Below the pieces are notes generated by a model. It did no database searches. It was not told the origin of the DNA and was given only the letters and a program-made list of their open reading frames with translations. DNA of 33,454 nt from JAGVWT01 sp964538405. Its GTDB lineage: Archaea; Nanobdellota; Nanobdellia; Pacearchaeales; GW2011-AR1. Positions 30,302 through 33,454 of the stretch are shown piece after piece. The DNA is taken from positions 1 to 33,454 of the forward strand of contig CAZIET010000003.1 in the NCBI GenBank assembly GCA_964538405.1, read 5' to 3'. The position numbers were made by a program, and so were the translations under genes. How positions within the stretch are numbered: position 1 is the first letter of the stretch; every line of letters begins with the position of its first letter.

Positions 30302-30976
30302 TTAGCTTCTCAAGATTTTAATGATTAGAACCAACAAAATTATGTAGCTTGCCAGTTGAATGTTTTGTCCTATCACATAGAAATAATTCAGCTGTGAAAA
30401 CATGAAAGTCAGATGTGCAATAGCAAGTAAGACAAAAGCAAAAATCAGAATCGCAGTGCTTTTCATTTTCTCTTTTTTGAATACAAGATAGTACTGGCGG
30501 ATTATAGGAACAAGAATTACAAATGCAGTTAAATTATAGAGATAATAGTAGTTGTGGCTCAATAATGCAACTATGAATATCAGGTAAATTGCCAAAAAGA
30601 AATCTGAAGAGATTTTTTTCACATGGGGAATTTTGAATATGGCATACAATCCCAAGAGGGTAAAGAACCTGCTGAAAAAGAATCCGGTATAGTAGAAGAT
30701 GTCAACCGTGCTTACGAGATTGGAAGTTATGATTGCCTGTCCGACTTGTTGCACAAAGGAAGTGTCATAGTACAAAACAAGCTTCGTTGTGATGGCTGCC
30801 AATTGCCCCAATGCTATTAGAAAGAACCCAAGTCCAAGATATAAGGTGCTTTTTTTCTTGCTCAAGCTGTAGCTTTTCAAAGCCAGTAAAAAGAATATTA
30901 CAAGTATGAAAAAGCTGAATGTTTCAATCAGCACATCATTGTTCACAAACCAGTCCGGCGTGAAGACAATCTTCAT
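30302..30976 (-). CDS. Multi-spanning membrane protein, unknown function
   Basis: A 224-residue protein with about seven hydrophobic helices (IETFSFFILVIFFLLAL, TLYLGLGFFLIALGQLAAI, TGFFFSRFFTLLGLYAIF, FFLAIYLIFIVALL, LTAFVILVPIIRQYY, AILIFAFVLLAIAHLTF, LASYIILLVLIIKIL). It has few charges in the helices and no recognised transporter motif. It is followed immediately by a winged-helix regulator. A sensor, with the soluble regulator acting as its output, is a reasonable guess but not shown. A short dyad (CCGT-TGCCG-ACGG) lies just before its ATG. Confidence 0.72.
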   Translation of the reverse strand: MKIVFTPDWFVNNDVLIETFSFFILVIFFLLALKSYSLSKKKSTLYLGLGFFLIALGQLAAITTKLVLYYDTSFVQQVGQAIITSNLVSTVDIFYYTGFFFSRFFTLLGLYAIFKIPHVKKISSDFFLAIYLIFIVALLSHNYYYLYNLTAFVILVPIIRQYYLVFKKEKMKSTAILIFAFVLLAIAHLTFMFSQLNYFYVIGQNIQLASYIILLVLIIKILRS

Positions 30977-31146
30977 ACCGTCGGCAACGGATTTTTCCTT
31001 TAAAAGGCTTGTGAATGGTTGTTCTATATTATTCGTTCATAAGTCATTTATAAGGCAATATGTTAGGTATTTCAAGTACATCGTTTCAAACCACCTTTCC
31101 CCTTTCCCACAAAGAAGGGGGATCATACTCACTTTATAAAAAAAGA

Positions 31147-31266
31147 ATGGTGAACAAAAAATATCAGGACTTGCCAGAAGTTTTAAGAGAGGAATTTGAG
31201 ATATTGTGTGAATTGGGTGTTGATGCAGAAGAAGCAAGATACCTTATTTCAACAAAAAGAAATTAG
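31147..31266 (+). CDS. Very small unknown protein (39 residues)
   Basis: ATG 31147 opens MVNKKYQDLPEVLREEFEIL and continues to a stop at 31266. It is charged and helical (LPEVLREEFEIL-type helix, then DAEEARYLIST). An ATG at 31060 in the same frame would add 29 residues of poor composition. The upstream 31080-31146 carries a pyrimidine run and a GGGGG stretch but no obvious start signal. Its stop shares TTAG with the convergent TrmY stop, a signature also seen at 29175-29178, which supports it being real. Confidence 0.42.
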   Translation: MVNKKYQDLPEVLREEFEILCELGVDAEEARYLISTKRN

Positions 31267-31844
31267 ATTCCTCTTCTGTCAAGCTCATTGTTGACGATTG
31301 CCACAACTTGGCTTGCAAAGTACATTTTTGGGCCAATGGATATAGGTTCAGCCATGGATTTTAATCTTTTGAGCTCCTTTTGTGGAAGACCTTCATGATC
31401 TCCAAGAACGAAAACGCAACCATCCTTTATTTTTGCTTCCCTAATATCTTCTCCTTTTTTATCTAGAATGAAAATTTGATTACCTTCTTCTTTAAGTTCT
31501 TCTACAACTTCTAGAAAACTTTTCTTTTCAATGAAACATTTCGGAAAAACCTCAGTTTTCTTTCCTTCTTTGTACTTGTAAAGGATTTTCTTTATCATTC
31601 CTCCAATGTCTTTTTTGCTTATTTTTAGATCATCCGTGACCTGCATCTCAATATATCTAGGGGGAGTTGGCTGACCGTAAAAAACTAAATGCATTATTAC
31701 ATCATCTCTATGTTCTTTTGATAAAAACAAAGCCTGTATAATTGAGTGGATAACAATGTCCATCCTTCCAGCAGCCATCAACTCATTGGTATTAAAATTT
31801 CCCGAAGTTCTTGCTGTTGCAGAAAAATAAACAAAGTGTCTCAT
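31263..31844 (-). CDS. trmY: tRNA (pseudouridine54-N1)-methyltransferase
   Basis: A 193-residue SPOUT-class methyltransferase that adds the N1-methyl to pseudouridine 54 in the archaeal tRNA T-loop. Family features: MRHFVYFSATARTSGNFNTN at the start, GRMDIVIHSIIQALFLS, VIMHLVFYGQPTPPRYI, a C-terminal VFVLGDHEGLP loop and the knot segment PISIGPKMYFASQVVAIVNN ending ELDRRGI. The knot forms the S-adenosylmethionine pocket. Length fits the family. It is the last gene in the kinase-cbf5-trmY direction, 29 nt after cbf5. That pairs it with the enzyme acting on the neighbouring position 55. Confidence 0.92.
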   Translation of the reverse strand: MRHFVYFSATARTSGNFNTNELMAAGRMDIVIHSIIQALFLSKEHRDDVIMHLVFYGQPTPPRYIEMQVTDDLKISKKDIGGMIKKILYKYKEGKKTEVFPKCFIEKKSFLEVVEELKEEGNQIFILDKKGEDIREAKIKDGCVFVLGDHEGLPQKELKRLKSMAEPISIGPKMYFASQVVAIVNNELDRRGI

Positions 31845-31873
31845 TTAAGAATTAATAAGTAATGTTTTATAAA

Positions 31874-32770
31874 TCATTTTATAGGCTGCATTACAAACTC
31901 TGGTTTGGCAAATATTTCTCCTTCATTTATCACTTTTGCCATTTCAATAAATCTGTTTCCTGAGAAGACACATATGATTTCATCCTTATCAAATTTTTCC
32001 TGTTTCTTTAGATAATTCTTGAAGAAATGCTTTCCGCTCCATAGGTTCTTTAGGGTGTCTTCCTTTACTTCAACTGAAGGATGTAATTCTGAAACTATTT
32101 CTGCAGGAATCAAAATATCTCTTAATGATTTTTCATTTCCTTCTTCATATTCTTTCACAGCTTTTTCAAAATCATATAAATTCACAGAAGGATATTTTTT
32201 GTCATTTTCCTTGAATATCCCTGCCCTTATCCTGCGTAATTCAAGCATGTGCATTCCAACATTCATATAAATTCCCAAATCATCTATTAATTTTCTGATG
32301 TAAGTTCCGCCTTGGACTTCTGTTCTGAATAAAATGTCTTTTCCATCTTTTTCCAACAATTCAAAGGATTTAATCTCTCTTTCTCGTTCCTGTCTTTTTA
32401 CTCTTGATTTTTTTGGAGGAGTTTGTTTTATTTTACCCAAGAATTTTTCTTCTATTGCCTTACTTATCTTTCCTAATGAAAGATCTTTATGAATTCTCAT
32501 TATTCCGATGTATTCTTTGTCTTCGCCAAGAAAATATCCTGTCAATTTGCATGCTCTGTTGATTGCAATAGGCAAAACTCCAGTAACTTTCGGATCCAAG
32601 GTACCAAAATGGCTTGTTTTATTTCCTCCGATTGGTTTTAGTGTTTTCCTTACAAAATCAGAAATATCAAAACTTGTTGGATTAGTTGGTTTGTCTATGT
32701 TGATTATTGAGAATTCCAATAATTCCTTGATAGACTTTTCTTTCTTTATTTTTTCAATATCTATTTTCAT
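31874..32770 (-). CDS. cbf5: tRNA/rRNA pseudouridine synthase Cbf5 (TruB family)
   Basis: A 298-residue catalytic subunit of H/ACA ribonucleoproteins, also able to make tRNA pseudouridine 55. The catalytic Asp is D59 in TSHFGTLDPKVTGVLP. Also present are the N-terminal INIDKPTNPTSFDIS, GEDKEYIGIMRIH with the conserved Tyr, GTYIRKLIDDLG and HMLELRRIRAG. A C-terminal PUA domain follows (about 215-298, ending SGNRFIEMAKVI). It is slightly shorter than usual (about 330). ATG 32770 follows the kinase stop by 1 nt; the in-frame codon at 32782 is TTG and I rejected it. Confidence 0.95.
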   Translation of the reverse strand: MKIDIEKIKKEKSIKELLEFSIINIDKPTNPTSFDISDFVRKTLKPIGGNKTSHFGTLDPKVTGVLPIAINRACKLTGYFLGEDKEYIGIMRIHKDLSLGKISKAIEEKFLGKIKQTPPKKSRVKRQEREREIKSFELLEKDGKDILFRTEVQGGTYIRKLIDDLGIYMNVGMHMLELRRIRAGIFKENDKKYPSVNLYDFEKAVKEYEEGNEKSLRDILIPAEIVSELHPSVEVKEDTLKNLWSGKHFFKNYLKKQEKFDKDEIICVFSGNRFIEMAKVINEGEIFAKPEFVMQPIK

Positions 32771-32771
32771 A

Positions 32772-33454
32772 TTATCCTTCAACTATTTCTCCTTTTTCAA
32801 ATTGTCTAAGTCTCCGCACGTCATTTGGGTTAATTTTTCTAGAATATTTTAATTTATTAGATATGAGAAATAAAGTCATCTCCAAGTAGAGAAGTTGTAA
32901 ATATTCTTCTGTTAAGTATTCTGTTGATTCTATTGAATTATATCCTTTGAGAAACCTTTTTCTATGGTTTGGTTTTTTAAACCATCTTAGGAAAGCCTTT
33001 CCAATGCCACTGCCTTTGGTCTTCATATCAAAATCCTCAAGATCCACTAAATAGACACTTCCTTTTCTCAACCTGAAATTTTTAGGGTAAATATCGTCAA
33101 AATCGATTACCTTTTTGGGTTTTAATTTATTGATTAGATGCTTGTGTTTCTTCTTTAAAAATAAATAGGATTTTTGAGTAATCATTTTATCTTTTTTTAG
33201 TATTTTAAGGCATGTATCTATATTCCTATCTTCCGAAACCATACCTTTAGTCTTAAGATGATTTATTCTTCCACAAATTTTACCTATTTGCTCTGCCACT
33301 TTTGTTGTGTCTAATTTTCTGCAGTTTCTTCCTTCAATATATTCAATCAGTAAATTTTTCCCGTTTTGGTAATAAATTTTTGGTAAAAAATTGTATTTTT
33401 TGAGTAGATGGTAGAGTTTTACTATGTAATCTGCATCTTTTTTCCTTTCATATG
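32772..33454 (-). CDS. APH/choline kinase-like phosphotransferase (N-terminus beyond window)
   Basis: Open to the window end: 227 codons are visible and the frame continues beyond 33454 (the GTG at 33299 is not needed as a start). Visible order: KIYYQNGKNLLIEYIEGRN (the hinge strand of the aminoglycoside phosphotransferase/protein-kinase-like fold), VAEQIGKICGRINHLK, then the catalytic loop DFDDIYPKN (Asp and Asn of the D-x4-N motif kept, but Phe where His usually stands), and VYLVDLEDF (the metal-binding Asp). The N-lobe with the P-loop Lys is missing from the window. The substrate is unknown: small molecule, lipid or protein. It heads the cbf5-trmY operon with 1 nt spacing to cbf5. Confidence 0.72.
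   Translation of the reverse strand, partial: YERKKDADYIVKLYHLLKKYNFLPKIYYQNGKNLLIEYIEGRNCRKLDTTKVAEQIGKICGRINHLKTKGMVSEDRNIDTCLKILKKDKMITQKSYLFLKKKHKHLINKLKPKKVIDFDDIYPKNFRLRKGSVYLVDLEDFDMKTKGSGIGKAFLRWFKKPNHRKRFLKGYNSIESTEYLTEEYLQLLYLEMTLFLISNKLKYSRKINPNDVRRLRQFEKGEIVEG

Noticed and set aside
31085..31122. Pyrimidine run and GGGGG with imperfect complementarity, possible terminator or small RNA
   Set aside because: The arms (CCCCTTT/AAAGAAGGGG) pair only with mismatches and there is no clear context. Left undescribed as a feature.
1..33454. tRNA, rRNA, CRISPR array, insertion sequences
   Set aside because: I looked for T-loop GTTCGA-type boxes with matching stems, regularly spaced repeats, and transposase motifs or terminal repeats, and saw none. 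Short divergent tRNAs could be missed by eye.

Overview
The window reads as archaeal chromosome from a small-genome, host-associated-type lineage, most likely DPANN (Pacearchaeota/Woesearchaeota-like). The evidence is an S-layer protein with the archaeal S_layer_N signature, PCNA, an archaeo-eukaryotic primase, Cbf5, TrmY, a histone-fold protein, many proteins with class III (type IV pilin-like) signal peptides, AT-rich sequence, very tight gene packing, and TATA boxes about 25 nt upstream of start codons (leaderless transcription). The lineage is inferred from gene content; no rRNA or tRNA gene was seen. Two runs of exactly 10 N (16858-16867, 24772-24781) are scaffold gaps and break two genes.

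Layout. 1-818 is the 5' part of an S-layer gene (minus strand) behind a structured leader, divergent from a winged-helix regulator (1138-1485). 1489-4267 is a five-gene overlapping operon: four pilin-like proteins with a low-molecular-weight phosphatase-like protein between the first two. A 2-oxoglutarate/Fe(II) oxygenase-like gene follows (4302-4979). Locus A (5044-9498) holds a class III signal-peptide protein and two large Cys-rich secreted or membrane proteins, preceded by an Lrp/AsnC regulator (9564-10052). NAD synthetase and a nitrilase-family protein form a coupled pair (10169-12054). Locus B (12058-16696) is a paralogue of locus A in which the two Cys-rich proteins are one 1224-residue chain, preceded by a small HTH gene.

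Replication genes follow: PCNA (17170-17907) divergent from primase PriS (17993-19510). Two further surface proteins (19561-21423, 22187-23461) share a six-cysteine module just before a C-terminal membrane anchor. Around them are small unknown proteins, a helix-hairpin-helix protein cut by a gap, a PD-(D/E)XK nuclease-like protein, a histone-fold protein, class II lysyl-tRNA synthetase, a DEDDh exonuclease, RNase H, DUF1653, acylphosphatase, a membrane protein plus winged-helix pair, and a minus-strand operon of an APH-like kinase, Cbf5 and TrmY.

Together, roughly half of the window encodes cell-surface material: S-layer, pilin-like subunits, two copies of an undescribed cassette and two Cys-module proteins. 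The duplicated locus A/B cassette is the best candidate for an undescribed system. Its architecture is a pilin-like starter protein translationally coupled to a giant Cys-rich protein carrying a glycine-rich multi-helix membrane segment, a conserved PWQAPTGG Cys motif and four Cys-paired beta-type modules.
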